From: an uncultured Eubacteriales bacterium
GTDB taxonomy: Bacteria; Bacillota; Clostridia; Lachnospirales; CAG-274
Reading direction: 5' to 3'
NCBI GenBank assembly: GCA_905201505.1
Contig: CAJKOJ010000010.1
Location: 1 to 45,201 of the forward strand
DNA length: 45,201 nt
Numbering within the stretch: the first letter of the stretch is position 1; every line of letters starts with the position of its first letter. The position numbers were made by a program, and so were the translations under genes. The notes below the pieces were generated by a model. That model was given only the letters and a program-made list of their open reading frames with translations, made no database searches and was not told the origin of the DNA. This document shows, one piece after another, positions 24,796 through 33,118 of the stretch.

Positions 24796-26634
24796 TTAAC
24801 CGTCAATAATTTCATCATCAGCACCGGCACCGCCTGCGTTGCCCTGTGCATTCGGGTCTACACCTGCAGCCTGAGCAGCTTCATACATCTTAGTTGAGAA
24901 TTCCTGAACAACGCTGTTTAAAGTTTCACAAGCAGTCTTTAATGTAGCAACGTCAGTTTCACTCATACTTTCAGCTGCAAGACCGTCATTAACTTTCTTT
25001 AAGTTTTCAACTTCAGCTTCAATTCTGGCCTTATCCTCAGCACTAATCTTATCACCTAAGTCCTTAAGAAGCTTTTCAGTCTGGAATACTAAGCTGTCAG
25101 CCTGATTCTTTGTATCAACAGCTTCCTTTCTCTTAGCATCCTGTTCAGCATACTGTTCAGCCTCTTTAACAGCCTTATCAATTTCTTCGTCTGAAAGGTT
25201 TGTTGAAGAAGTAATAGTTATATTCTGTTCCTTGCCTGTACCTAAATCCTTTGCAGATACCTTTGTAATACCGTTGGCATCAATATCAAAAGTAACCTCA
25301 ATCTGTGGGATACCTCTTGGAGCAGGAGCAATACCATCAAGACGGAATCTTCCTAAGCTCTTGTTATCTCTTGCCATTGGTCTTTCACCCTGAACAATGT
25401 TAATATCAACAGCAGTCTGATTATCCTCATAAGTTGAGAAAATCTGCTTTTTGTTTGTAGGAATAGTAGTGTTTCTAGGAATTAAAGGAGTAGCAACACC
25501 ACCGGCAGTCTCAATACCCAGTGTAAGAGGAGTTACATCAAGAAGAAGGATTGAACCGGCACCCTCATCACCTGCTAACTTACCGCCCTGAATAGAAGCA
25601 CCGATTGCAACACACTCATCAGGATTAATACCCTTAAATGGTTCCTTGCCAGTAATCTTCTGTACTTCTTCCTGAACAGCAGGAATTCTTGTAGAACCAC
25701 CTACAAGCAATACTTTTGTCAGTTCACTTGCAGAAAGTTCAGCATCCTTTAATGCTGTCTGAACAGGACCTAAAGTAGCTTCAACAAGGTCATGAGTAAG
25801 TTCATTAAACTTAGCTCTTGACAAAGTCAAATCAAGATGCTTAGGACCATCAGTACCAACAGTAATATAAGGAATGTTAATGTTAGAAGTAGTTGCAGAA
25901 GACAATTCTTTCTTAGCCTTTTCAGCAGCTTCCTTTAATCTCTGCATAGCCATCTTGTCAGAAGAAAGGTCAATACCCTCTTTAGCCTTAAAGTCGCTTA
26001 CTAAATAATCTATAATTCTTTGGTCAAAGTCATCACCGCCCAAGTGGTTGTTACCGCTTGTTGCAAGAACTTCAATTACACCATCACCAATTTCAATAAT
26101 AGATACATCAAATGTACCGCCGCCAAGGTCATAAACCATAATAGTCTGTTCTTCTTCATTATCAAGACCATAAGCTAATGCAGCAGCAGTAGGTTCGTTA
26201 ATAATTCTCTTAACATCAAGACCTGCAATTTTACCGGCATCCTTTGTTGCCTGTCTTTGAGCGTCTGTAAAGTAAGCAGGAACTGTAATAACAGCTTCTG
26301 TTACAGATTCACCGATATAAGCTTCTGCATCTTTTTTGAGCTTCTGCAAAATCATTGCAGAAATTTCCTGAGGAGAATACTGCTTACCGTCATTAGTAAA
26401 CTTGTAATCCTCACCCATATGTCTTTTAATAGAAATTACTGTACCGTCTACATTAGTAACAGCCTGACGTTTAGCAGTTTCACCTACTAATCTTTCACCG
26501 CTTTTTGTAAAACCAACAATAGAAGGGGTAGTTCTCTCACCTTCTGCATTAGCAATAACAGTTGGCTGACCACCTTCCATAACAGCTACACATGAATTTG
26601 TTGTACCTAAATCAATACCAATAATTTTTCCCAT
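24796..26634 (-). CDS. dnaK: Chaperone DnaK (Hsp70)
   Basis: DnaK of 612 residues, an ATP-driven folding chaperone. It starts MGKIIGIDLGTTNSCVAVME, the phosphate-1 loop of the actin-like ATPase. IINEPTAAALAYGLD, YDLGGGTFDVSII and VGGSTRIPAVQ are further ATPase motifs; LLLDVTPLTLGIETAGG marks the linker and start of the substrate domain. The C-terminus ends with a Gly-rich region and DDEIIDG. It lacks the extra ATPase-domain segment of proteobacterial DnaK, as usual in Gram-positives. GGAGAGAG precedes the ATG. It is the third gene of the HrcA-controlled operon. Confidence 0.99.
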   Translation of the reverse strand: MGKIIGIDLGTTNSCVAVMEGGQPTVIANAEGERTTPSIVGFTKSGERLVGETAKRQAVTNVDGTVISIKRHMGEDYKFTNDGKQYSPQEISAMILQKLKKDAEAYIGESVTEAVITVPAYFTDAQRQATKDAGKIAGLDVKRIINEPTAAALAYGLDNEEEQTIMVYDLGGGTFDVSIIEIGDGVIEVLATSGNNHLGGDDFDQRIIDYLVSDFKAKEGIDLSSDKMAMQRLKEAAEKAKKELSSATTSNINIPYITVGTDGPKHLDLTLSRAKFNELTHDLVEATLGPVQTALKDAELSASELTKVLLVGGSTRIPAVQEEVQKITGKEPFKGINPDECVAIGASIQGGKLAGDEGAGSILLLDVTPLTLGIETAGGVATPLIPRNTTIPTNKKQIFSTYEDNQTAVDINIVQGERPMARDNKSLGRFRLDGIAPAPRGIPQIEVTFDIDANGITKVSAKDLGTGKEQNITITSSTNLSDEEIDKAVKEAEQYAEQDAKRKEAVDTKNQADSLVFQTEKLLKDLGDKISAEDKARIEAEVENLKKVNDGLAAESMSETDVATLKTACETLNSVVQEFSTKMYEAAQAAGVDPNAQGNAGGAGADDEIIDG

Positions 26635-26688
26635 TATTCTCTCTCCTTTTTAAATTAAATAAAATATACCACTTTTTTATATATAAAC

Positions 26689-26702
26689 GGAGGCAAGCCT
26701 CC
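26689..26702 (-). other. Palindromic hairpin between grpE and dnaK
   Basis: GGAGGC AA GCCTCC is a perfect six-base stem with a two-base centre, just after the grpE stop. It is followed on the minus strand by GTTTATATAT, too weak for a strong terminator. It may be an RNA processing or stability element inside the operon. Confidence 0.5.
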
Positions 26703-26723
26703 AATTAGCTTTTAAAATTTTCA

Positions 26724-27317
26724 CTAATTTGCAACTTTAACCATTGCAGGTCTTATTACTTTTTCACCGTGTCTGTAACCTTTTTGGAAAACTTCAACCA
26801 CAACATTTTCATCACAGCTTTCATCTTCAATATGCATAACCGCTGCGTGTACATTAGGGTCAAAAGGTTCTCCCTCAGCAGGAATTTCTTCAACACCTAC
26901 AGATGTCATTACTTCCAGCATCTGCTTAAGTATCATTTCAATCCCCTTATATGTGCTGCTTTCCTTATCCTCTGTTGCAGCAACAGCTCTTTCAAAGTTA
27001 TCTACAACAGGCAGAAACTTTTCAATAGTATCTCTCACACCATTGTTATACATTCCCTGTTTTTCCTGATTTGTTCTTTTTCTGAAGTTTTCAAACTCAG
27101 CAAGCTGCCTCAGCCATTTATCCTGAGCCTCTTTAACCTGCTCTTCAGCCTTTATTAGTTTTTCTTCAAGAGTTTCCTCTTCTGTCTTTTCTTCTGTTTC
27201 ACCGGCAGTTTTTTCACTTTCACTCACTTCATCAGAAGTGTTTGCCGCCTCGTTTTGAATTTCTTCTGTATTTTCAACAGTATCCTTATTTAAGTCCTTA
27301 TCCAAATCCTTACTCAT
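26724..27317 (-). CDS. grpE: Nucleotide exchange factor GrpE
   Basis: GrpE of 197 residues, the exchange factor that releases ADP from DnaK. A long acidic N-terminal region (about 1-60, rich in Glu/Asp/Lys) leads into the coiled coil WLRQLAEFENFRKRTNQEK, then FLPVVDNFERAVAA, FDPNVHAAVMHIED, and a C-terminal beta domain ending GEKVIRPAMVKVAN. The ATG at 27317 was chosen five bases after GGAGGTTATG; another ATG lies directly before it. The start overlaps the end of hrcA by eight bases, indicating translational coupling. Confidence 0.97.
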   Translation of the reverse strand: MSKDLDKDLNKDTVENTEEIQNEAANTSDEVSESEKTAGETEEKTEEETLEEKLIKAEEQVKEAQDKWLRQLAEFENFRKRTNQEKQGMYNNGVRDTIEKFLPVVDNFERAVAATEDKESSTYKGIEMILKQMLEVMTSVGVEEIPAEGEPFDPNVHAAVMHIEDESCDENVVVEVFQKGYRHGEKVIRPAMVKVAN

Positions 27318-28374
27318 CATAACCTCCGTCACCGCTCTCAAACATAGAATCAATTATATTGTCCAGTTTTTTCACAATTTCATCAAGCACAGATACCGTC
27401 TGCGAATAGTTCATTCTTGTTGGTCCGATAACACCTATACGCCCCACAGAGTTACTGCCATACCTGTAATTTGCCTTTACAATACTGCAATCCTTCAGCT
27501 CCTCCATTTTGTTTTCGCCGCCTATTAGTATTTCAATTTTATCGGCAGCCGTATCATCACCCTTTCCCAAAAGAGTAATTAACATATCCTTTTCCTCAAA
27601 AGCTCTGAAAATATTTTTAGCCTTTTCTATATCACTGAATTCAGGATAACCAAGAAGATTTCTCACACCGCTTGTATATAGGTGCACATCCTCCTCTTGC
27701 CTTACAGTTGATATAACAGCCTTGAACACTTTAGCAATAAGCTCTTGATAATCTGTAAATTTATTAATAAGGTTTGAAACAGCTTCTCTGTCAATATCCT
27801 CAAGCGAATAGTCTTTTATAACATTATTAATTTCATTTGAAATTCCAAAAAGACTTTCTGCATCAGGAACTGCCTTAACTCTTATAATATGGTTTTTAAT
27901 TGCCTTGCTGTCTGTTACCACAACAGCGGCAACTGTACTTTCATCAACAGGCACAAGCTGAATATGCTTAATTTTAATTTTGGTACTTTTTGGCTCCGTC
28001 ACTACTGTAGTATAGCTTGTAAGCATCGAAAGTGCCCTTGCAGTCTGCTGCATAAGATATTCAACTCTGTTTACATTAAAAGATATGGCATTTTTAAGGA
28101 ACTCCACTTCATCACTTGTCAGCTCTCTTGAATGCATCATATTGTCTACATACATTCTATAGCCGGTTTGTGAAGGTATCCTTCCGGCTGAGGTATGAGG
28201 CTGCTCAATCAGTCCCATTTCCTCCAAATCGCTCATTTCATTGCGGATTGTTGCAGGTGAAATACCCAAATCATATTTTTTAGCTATAGTTCTTGAACCC
28301 ACAGGTTCTGCCGTAGCAATATAATCGGTGATAATGGCTTCTAAAATTTTTATTTTTCTATCATTTAATTTCAA
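27310..28374 (-). CDS. hrcA: Heat-shock repressor HrcA
   Basis: HrcA of 354 residues, the repressor that binds CIRCE and is kept active by GroEL. The N-terminal winged-helix region: LNDRKIKILEAIITDYIATA, PVGSRTIAKKYDLGISPATI, RNEMSDLEEMGLIEQPHTS, AGRIPSQTGYRMYVD. The central and C-terminal domains include IGVIGPTRMNYSQTVSVLD, a family signature. The start was placed on a TTG at 28374, six bases after AGAGGTG, giving the usual MKLNDRK start; a GTG at 28383 overlaps the ribosome site. First gene of the heat-shock operon, it represses its own promoter through the CIRCE at 28434. Confidence 0.97.
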   Translation of the reverse strand: MKLNDRKIKILEAIITDYIATAEPVGSRTIAKKYDLGISPATIRNEMSDLEEMGLIEQPHTSAGRIPSQTGYRMYVDNMMHSRELTSDEVEFLKNAISFNVNRVEYLMQQTARALSMLTSYTTVVTEPKSTKIKIKHIQLVPVDESTVAAVVVTDSKAIKNHIIRVKAVPDAESLFGISNEINNVIKDYSLEDIDREAVSNLINKFTDYQELIAKVFKAVISTVRQEEDVHLYTSGVRNLLGYPEFSDIEKAKNIFRAFEEKDMLITLLGKGDDTAADKIEILIGGENKMEELKDCSIVKANYRYGSNSVGRIGVIGPTRMNYSQTVSVLDEIVKKLDNIIDSMFESGDGGYDE

Positions 28375-28433
28375 CCCTATCACCTCTCAGTTTTCATATC
28401 ATTTATAAATACACCAATATTTTGTTTTACCTG

Positions 28434-28460
28434 TTAGCACTCAACTTAGCCGAGTGCTAA
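28434..28460. promoter_or_regulatory. CIRCE operator
   Basis: TTAGCACTC-N9-GAGTGCTAA, a perfect match to the CIRCE inverted repeat bound by HrcA. It lies ten bases downstream of the -10 box, in the 5' untranslated region of hrcA, so bound repressor would block transcription. Confidence 0.98.
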
Positions 28461-28470
28461 CTTTAAATAT

Positions 28471-28499
28471 AATATATCACACACCCTAAACTTTGTCAA
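28471..28499 (-). promoter_or_regulatory. Vegetative promoter of hrcA-grpE-dnaK-dnaJ
   Basis: TTGACA (28494-28499), 17-base spacer, TATATT (28471-28476), directly before the CIRCE element. Confidence 0.85.
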
Positions 28500-28571
28500 T
28501 ACTTTTTAATAAATTTTTTCACAAGTTTTTATATAAATAACCCTACAAGTTTTTATACTATACTTAAATAT

Positions 28572-28622
28572 AAAAAGCCTGTACAGAACAAATGTCATAT
28601 CAACATTCCCTGTACAGGCTTA
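28572..28622 (-). terminator. Terminator of MFS transporter gene
   Basis: A 12-base inverted repeat AAGCCTGTACAG / CTGTACAGGCTT encloses a smaller AATGT/ACATT hairpin, followed by TTTTTAT on the minus strand. It lies about 107 bases after the stop at 28729; the intervening stretch holds no convincing gene. Confidence 0.8.
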
Positions 28623-28728
28623 GCAGCCGGTTTAAATCATCAGTATGTTCCTCCCAAGCAGTGACTTTTTATTATTTCACCTGTTCGGCTTAAAGGAAGC
28701 ATATTGCATTAACAGCTCTTAAACATTA

Positions 28729-30012
28729 CTATTTTTCAACACTCCATATATATTTATCCCTACTGAATATAATACAGGTCATAACCCCTGTAAATCCTAT
28801 AATAAAGAAAAGCAGTGCCGCTCCTGAGCCTTTGCCTGCTCCGAAAATTGTACAGAGCAAGCTGCTCTCACTCTGCAAACCCATAAACGGCTCAAATATT
28901 TTATCTACAAGTATACCACCTGCCATATAGCCCAAAGGTATAGTAAAAAACTGTAGTGAATTTCTTACCGAATATACCCTTCCCTGTATACTTATTGGTA
29001 TACTGCTTCTCATAATTACATCAAGATTAGTATTCATAATCGGTATACATATCCAGCCTAAAAATACCCCTATACACCACACAGGCAGGCTTCCTCCCAA
29101 TGCAAGTATAAAGTTCTCTGTAGACATTGAAATAAAAAGTGAAATACATATTAACCTTACTCTGCTTTTAGGTTTTGGCATAACTGCCGCTATAACACCT
29201 CCCGCAAGCATAGTAACCCCTGTTAAAGTACTTATAACTCCCAGTGCCGTTTCACCGCTTTTTGAAATAACCATTGCCGGCAGAGCCGCATTATATATTG
29301 ATGCAGTAAAGTTAATAGCAGCAAGAAAAAGAATAAGATGCAGAATTCCTTTATTATTCTTTAAATATATAATTCCTTTGTAAGCTGATTTTAATACACT
29401 CTCGTTGTCTTTGCCTTCTCCCATTATTTCAGGTATCTTAACAAAACACATAAGTGAAATAAACGCTATTATAAATGTAGCCAAATCAAAGAAAATGACA
29501 ACTTCTAACCCTGCAAAAGAAAGTACGGCAGCCGCTGCTGCAGGAGTAATAATATCAACGGCAGATTTTGATATAGACCTTAATCCGCTTGTAAACTGAT
29601 AATATTTTTTATCCACAATTGTGCTTCTTGCCACATCTAAGGCAGGCTGCTGTACTGTATTCATAAGTCCGTTTATTGCATTAAGACAGTACAAATGCCA
29701 TATTTCAAGACTGCCGCTTTTATGCAAAAAAAGGACAATTAATGTACAAAAAGCCGCAGCAGTATCACAGACAAGCATTGTGGCTTTCTTGTTCCACCTG
29801 TCACTCAAAGCACCTGCAAATATACTCATTATAACATAAGGTGCATAAGAACACACAGAAAGCATTGCTGTAGACAAAGCAGAGCCCCTTGCCTCATAGG
29901 ACCATATAATAAGTGCAAAATTTGTCATTGCACTTCCCAATGTTGAAAATGACTGAGTCAGCCATAAAATAATAAAATTCTTTAATTCAAATATATTTTT
30001 AAATTTACTCAT
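28729..30012 (-). CDS. MFS transporter (macrolide-efflux-like)
   Basis: Major facilitator protein of 427 residues with 12 predicted helices. The N-terminus NFIILWLTQSFSTLGSAMTNFAL is the pattern of the MefA/enterobactin-exporter-like MFS_3 group, and GALSDRWNKKATMLVCD is the MFS motif A between helices 2 and 3. Such proteins export small molecules, often drugs, in exchange for protons; the substrate is unknown. The ATG at 30012 was chosen (GGAG ten bases upstream); an in-frame ATG at 30054 adds 14 hydrophilic residues and lacks a ribosome site. The ASCH gene lies upstream, and a short well-translated ORF sits between the two. Confidence 0.88.
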   Translation of the reverse strand: MSKFKNIFELKNFIILWLTQSFSTLGSAMTNFALIIWSYEARGSALSTAMLSVCSYAPYVIMSIFAGALSDRWNKKATMLVCDTAAAFCTLIVLFLHKSGSLEIWHLYCLNAINGLMNTVQQPALDVARSTIVDKKYYQFTSGLRSISKSAVDIITPAAAAAVLSFAGLEVVIFFDLATFIIAFISLMCFVKIPEIMGEGKDNESVLKSAYKGIIYLKNNKGILHLILFLAAINFTASIYNAALPAMVISKSGETALGVISTLTGVTMLAGGVIAAVMPKPKSRVRLICISLFISMSTENFILALGGSLPVWCIGVFLGWICIPIMNTNLDVIMRSSIPISIQGRVYSVRNSLQFFTIPLGYMAGGILVDKIFEPFMGLQSESSLLCTIFGAGKGSGAALLFFIIGFTGVMTCIIFSRDKYIWSVEK

Positions 30013-30101
30013 ATTGACTTTGCTCCTTTTAATTTTATTTTCATTAAAGTGCAAAGCCGAGAAACAATATTTACTTATTCCGCTCTATGCAGTTTGCTTC
30101 T

Positions 30102-30140
30102 CTAAACCTTACACAGAGCTCCGCCAATACATAACCTCAT
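30102..30140 (-). CDS. Possible 12-residue leader peptide upstream of MFS gene
   Basis: A short ORF encoding MRLCIGGALCKV, with GGAGG seven bases before its ATG, a stronger site than that of many genes here. It ends about 90 bases before the MFS start. The RNA around its end can form GCTCTGTG/CATAGAGC or, alternatively, a smaller CTCT/AGAG hairpin, as expected of attenuation leaders of resistance exporters. It may equally be a chance ORF. Confidence 0.3.
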   Translation of the reverse strand: MRLCIGGALCKV

Positions 30141-30153
30141 TTTTATACCTCCG

Positions 30154-30495
30154 TCAGTTTAAAACTTTTATTTCTATCCCCAACACACCGTATTTAATTT
30201 GTTCCTCTTCCGAATAATATTTGTTCATATCAGAAGCTAAGGGCTTTTGATTTGCCTCATAACCACATTTATTCATAGGCAGTTTTTCATAAAGCTCTTT
30301 AAATGAGCTGAATTTATAAATACCTGTTACTTTTGTTCTTATGCTATTTTCCAAATTACCTGTTTCAGCAAACACAATTTCATCACCTATTAAAACTCTC
30401 TGTCTTTTCTCATCGTTAAGTCTGAGCTCAATAGTTTTCTCCCCATTTTTTATCATTTCAAAAGGCTTTTGAAACAATCTCATATAATGAACCAT
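30154..30495 (-). CDS. ASCH-domain protein
   Basis: Small cytoplasmic protein of 113 residues forming one ASCH domain, a PUA-like fold thought to bind RNA or modified nucleosides. The hallmark is FEMIKNGEKTIELRLND (GXKXXEXR); RQRVLIGDEIVFAE and a YKFSSFKELYEKLP stretch follow. In characterised relatives ASCH domains bind RNA or hydrolyse modified nucleosides; nothing here fixes which. AAGGGG precedes the ATG. The gene starts 18 bases after the mtnN terminator and likely shares a transcript with the MFS gene below. Confidence 0.85.
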   Translation of the reverse strand: MVHYMRLFQKPFEMIKNGEKTIELRLNDEKRQRVLIGDEIVFAETGNLENSIRTKVTGIYKFSSFKELYEKLPMNKCGYEANQKPLASDMNKYYSEEEQIKYGVLGIEIKVLN

Positions 30496-30513
30496 ATTTC
30501 CATTTCCCCTTTA

Positions 30514-30547
30514 CAAAAAAAGTCCTGTACTCTTAGCACAGGACTTT
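30514..30547 (-). terminator. Terminator of glmM-glmS-mtnN
   Basis: Inverted repeat AAAGTCCTGT / ACAGGACTTT followed by a run of T on the minus strand, directly after the mtnN stop. No promoter is evident between it and the ASCH gene, so some read-through is possible. Confidence 0.88.
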
Positions 30548-30552
30548 GACTT

Positions 30553-31251
30553 TTATTGTATTTCAGCAATCATATTTTTAATAATTCTGCCTGCTGTTAC
30601 AGCAGATTCTCTGAAAAACCTTTCATAATTAACATCACAGCCCTCTTCAGCATTATCTGAGATTGCCCTTATAATAACAAATGGAACTCTGTTAAGGTAG
30701 CAGGCATGAGCTATTGCAGCACCCTCCATTTCACAGCATATAGGATTAAACAATGTAGCTATTTTCTCCTTTAATGCGGGTTCAGATACAAACTGGTCAC
30801 CGCTTGCTATTCTTCCCTCATATACCGGGAACCCAATACTTTCAACAGCCTTTTTAGCTGCCTCAATAAGCAGCGGGTCAGCGTAGAACACGCTTGTATC
30901 CATCCTGGATATAACACCTGGTTCATCACCCAATGCTGATGTGTCAAAATCGTGCTGTACAGCATCAGTTGATATTACAATATCACCGATCTTAATATTT
31001 TTTTCAATAGCACCTGCAACACCTACATTTATTATTGCATCAACTGCAAATAAATCTATTAACACCTGTGCACATAAGGCAGCATTAACCTTGCCTATTC
31101 CAGAACGCACAAGCACAATATTGTTATTGCTGTTGTTTAGTGTACCCAAATAAAAATCAAGCCCTAAAGCATTTTTAGTTGCAACAACATTCATATCCTC
31201 AAGAACATTGGTAATTTCTTCTTCCATAGCCCCAATAATACCTATTGTCAT
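30553..31251 (-). CDS. mtnN: 5'-methylthioadenosine/S-adenosylhomocysteine nucleosidase
   Basis: MTA/SAH nucleosidase (Pfs) of 232 residues. It cleaves methylthioadenosine and S-adenosylhomocysteine to adenine plus the thioribose, recycling methylation by-products and feeding autoinducer-2 synthesis where luxS exists. Motifs: IGIIGAMEEEI at the N-terminus, VRSGIGKVNAALCAQVLID, INVGVAGAI, ASGDQFV, CEMEGAAIAHACYLN (substrate-binding Met/Glu), and IRAISDNAE with the catalytic aspartate. It follows glmS after 15 bases. Length is typical. Confidence 0.97.
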   Translation of the reverse strand: MTIGIIGAMEEEITNVLEDMNVVATKNALGLDFYLGTLNNSNNNIVLVRSGIGKVNAALCAQVLIDLFAVDAIINVGVAGAIEKNIKIGDIVISTDAVQHDFDTSALGDEPGVISRMDTSVFYADPLLIEAAKKAVESIGFPVYEGRIASGDQFVSEPALKEKIATLFNPICCEMEGAAIAHACYLNRVPFVIIRAISDNAEEGCDVNYERFFRESAVTAGRIIKNMIAEIQ

Positions 31252-31266
31252 AAACTACCTCCCACT

Positions 31267-33105
31267 TTATTCAACAGTTACACTCTTGGCAAGATTTCTT
31301 GGCTTATCAATATCTTCGCCTAAACCTAAAGCCATATAGTATGCAAATAACTGCTGAGGAATATTAGCAAGCAATGATGTCAGCATCCAATGGGTTCTTG
31401 GAATATAAATAACATCATCTGCAACTTCTTCAATACTATTGTTACCCTCCATAGCAATAGCAAGAACTTTTGCACCTCTTGCTTTTACTTCTTTAATATT
31501 GCTTTTTGTCTTGTCAAAAAGTGCCTCTTGAGTAACAACACCAACCACGAGAGTTGCCTCTTCAATAAGAGCAATAGGTCCGTGTTTAAGTTCACCGGCA
31601 GCATAAGGCTCAGAATGAAGATACGCAATTTCCTTCAGTTTAAGAGAACCTTCCATACCTACAACATAGTCAAGTCCTCTTCCTATATAAAATACATTTT
31701 TTGAACCTATATATTTATCTACAAATCCCTTAATTGCAGGAACAGCTTTTGTAAGAATATCATTAATCTGTGATGGAAGTCTGTCCATTGCCTCTTTAAT
31801 TTCAGCAAAAGTCTTGTCATCCATTTTGCCAAGTTCCTGTGCAATGTGAAGAGTAATAAGATACATTGCCACAACCTGTGCTGAAAATGCCTTTGTAGAG
31901 GCAACAGCAATTTCAAATCCTGCAAGAGTATATAAAACATCGTCAGCATCTCTTGCAATTGAGCTGCCTACAGCATTTACAACGCCAAGCACCCTTGCAC
32001 CCTTTGATTTTGCCAGTTTAAGTGCTGAATGAGTATCAGCTGTTTCACCTGACTGAGAAATAACAATCACAAGAGTATGTTCATCAATAAGAGGGTCCTT
32101 ATATCTGAATTCACTTGCAACATCAGCATTTACAGGAATTCTTACAATTCTTTCAAGCAGATACTTTCCTACAAGTCCTGCATAGTAAGCTGTACCGCAG
32201 GCAACAATATAAATCTGATTTATATTTTCAAGTTCAGCTTTTCCAAGCTTTATACCGTCAAGTTCAATACTCTTTCCGTCTGCTGAAAATCTTTGAGAGA
32301 GATTATCCTTTACAACCTTTGGCTGCTCGTATATTTCTTTTAACATAAAGTGGTCATAACCGTTTTTCTGTGCAGCCTCAACATCCCACTTATATGTGTA
32401 AACTTCTCTCTTAATTTCATTTCCGTTTATATCATAGAGCTTTACTTCATCAGCCTTAATTAAAGCAAGCTCCTTATCTCCAAGGATATACGCGTCCTTA
32501 GTATAGTTAAGAATAGCAGGAATATCAGAAGCAATAAAGTTTTCACCTTTGCCAAGTCCAACAATAAGCGGTGACTCTTTTCTTGCAGCAATAAGCTGGT
32601 CAGGATAATCTGTACAAAGAACTCCAAGAGCATAAGAGCCCTCTATTCTTTCAAGAGTCTTTCTGACAGCTTCTAACAAATCATTACCCTGCTTGTAATA
32701 ATCATCTACCATGTGAGCAACTGTTTCAGTATCTGTTTCAGACTGGAAAACATATCCCTTTGCCTCAAGTTCAGCCTTCAATTCCTGATAATTTTCAATG
32801 ATGCCATTATGTACAACAGCAATTTTATCATCATTACTGAAATGAGGATGTGCATTTAAGTCTGACGGAGCACCATGAGTAGCCCATCTTGTATGACCTA
32901 TACCAATATTTCCTGCAACAGGCTCATTTAAAAGCAAATTTCTTAAATTATCAACTTTACCTTTAGTTTTTCTTATACCAATTTTGTCACCGTTTAATAC
33001 GGCAACGCCGGCAGAATCATAGCCCCTGTATTCAAGGCTCTGCAAGCCGCTTATAAGTACCGGCACAGCATTCTGACTGCCTACATAACCAACAATACCA
33101 CACAT
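31267..33105 (-). CDS. glmS: Glutamine-fructose-6-phosphate aminotransferase (isomerizing)
   Basis: GlmS of 612 residues, making glucosamine-6-phosphate from fructose-6-phosphate and glutamine, the first step to UDP-GlcNAc for peptidoglycan and cell-surface polymers. It starts MCGIVGYVG with the catalytic Cys after Met. The glutaminase domain (about 1-240) includes GHTRWATHGAPSDLNAHPH; two SIS isomerase domains follow (VACGTAYYAG, VISQSGETADTHSALK, GRGLDYVVGMEGSLKLKEI) and the C-terminus ends KPRNLAKSVTVE. It lies 13 bases after glmM. There is no room for a glmS ribozyme. Confidence 0.99.
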   Translation of the reverse strand: MCGIVGYVGSQNAVPVLISGLQSLEYRGYDSAGVAVLNGDKIGIRKTKGKVDNLRNLLLNEPVAGNIGIGHTRWATHGAPSDLNAHPHFSNDDKIAVVHNGIIENYQELKAELEAKGYVFQSETDTETVAHMVDDYYKQGNDLLEAVRKTLERIEGSYALGVLCTDYPDQLIAARKESPLIVGLGKGENFIASDIPAILNYTKDAYILGDKELALIKADEVKLYDINGNEIKREVYTYKWDVEAAQKNGYDHFMLKEIYEQPKVVKDNLSQRFSADGKSIELDGIKLGKAELENINQIYIVACGTAYYAGLVGKYLLERIVRIPVNADVASEFRYKDPLIDEHTLVIVISQSGETADTHSALKLAKSKGARVLGVVNAVGSSIARDADDVLYTLAGFEIAVASTKAFSAQVVAMYLITLHIAQELGKMDDKTFAEIKEAMDRLPSQINDILTKAVPAIKGFVDKYIGSKNVFYIGRGLDYVVGMEGSLKLKEIAYLHSEPYAAGELKHGPIALIEEATLVVGVVTQEALFDKTKSNIKEVKARGAKVLAIAMEGNNSIEEVADDVIYIPRTHWMLTSLLANIPQQLFAYYMALGLGEDIDKPRNLAKSVTVE

Positions 33106-33118
33106 AATATAAGCCTCC

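Noticed and set aside
28623..28728. Short ORF of about 20 codons between the MFS stop and its terminator
   Set aside because: No ribosome site in front of its ATG and no recognisable features; probably 3' untranslated sequence.
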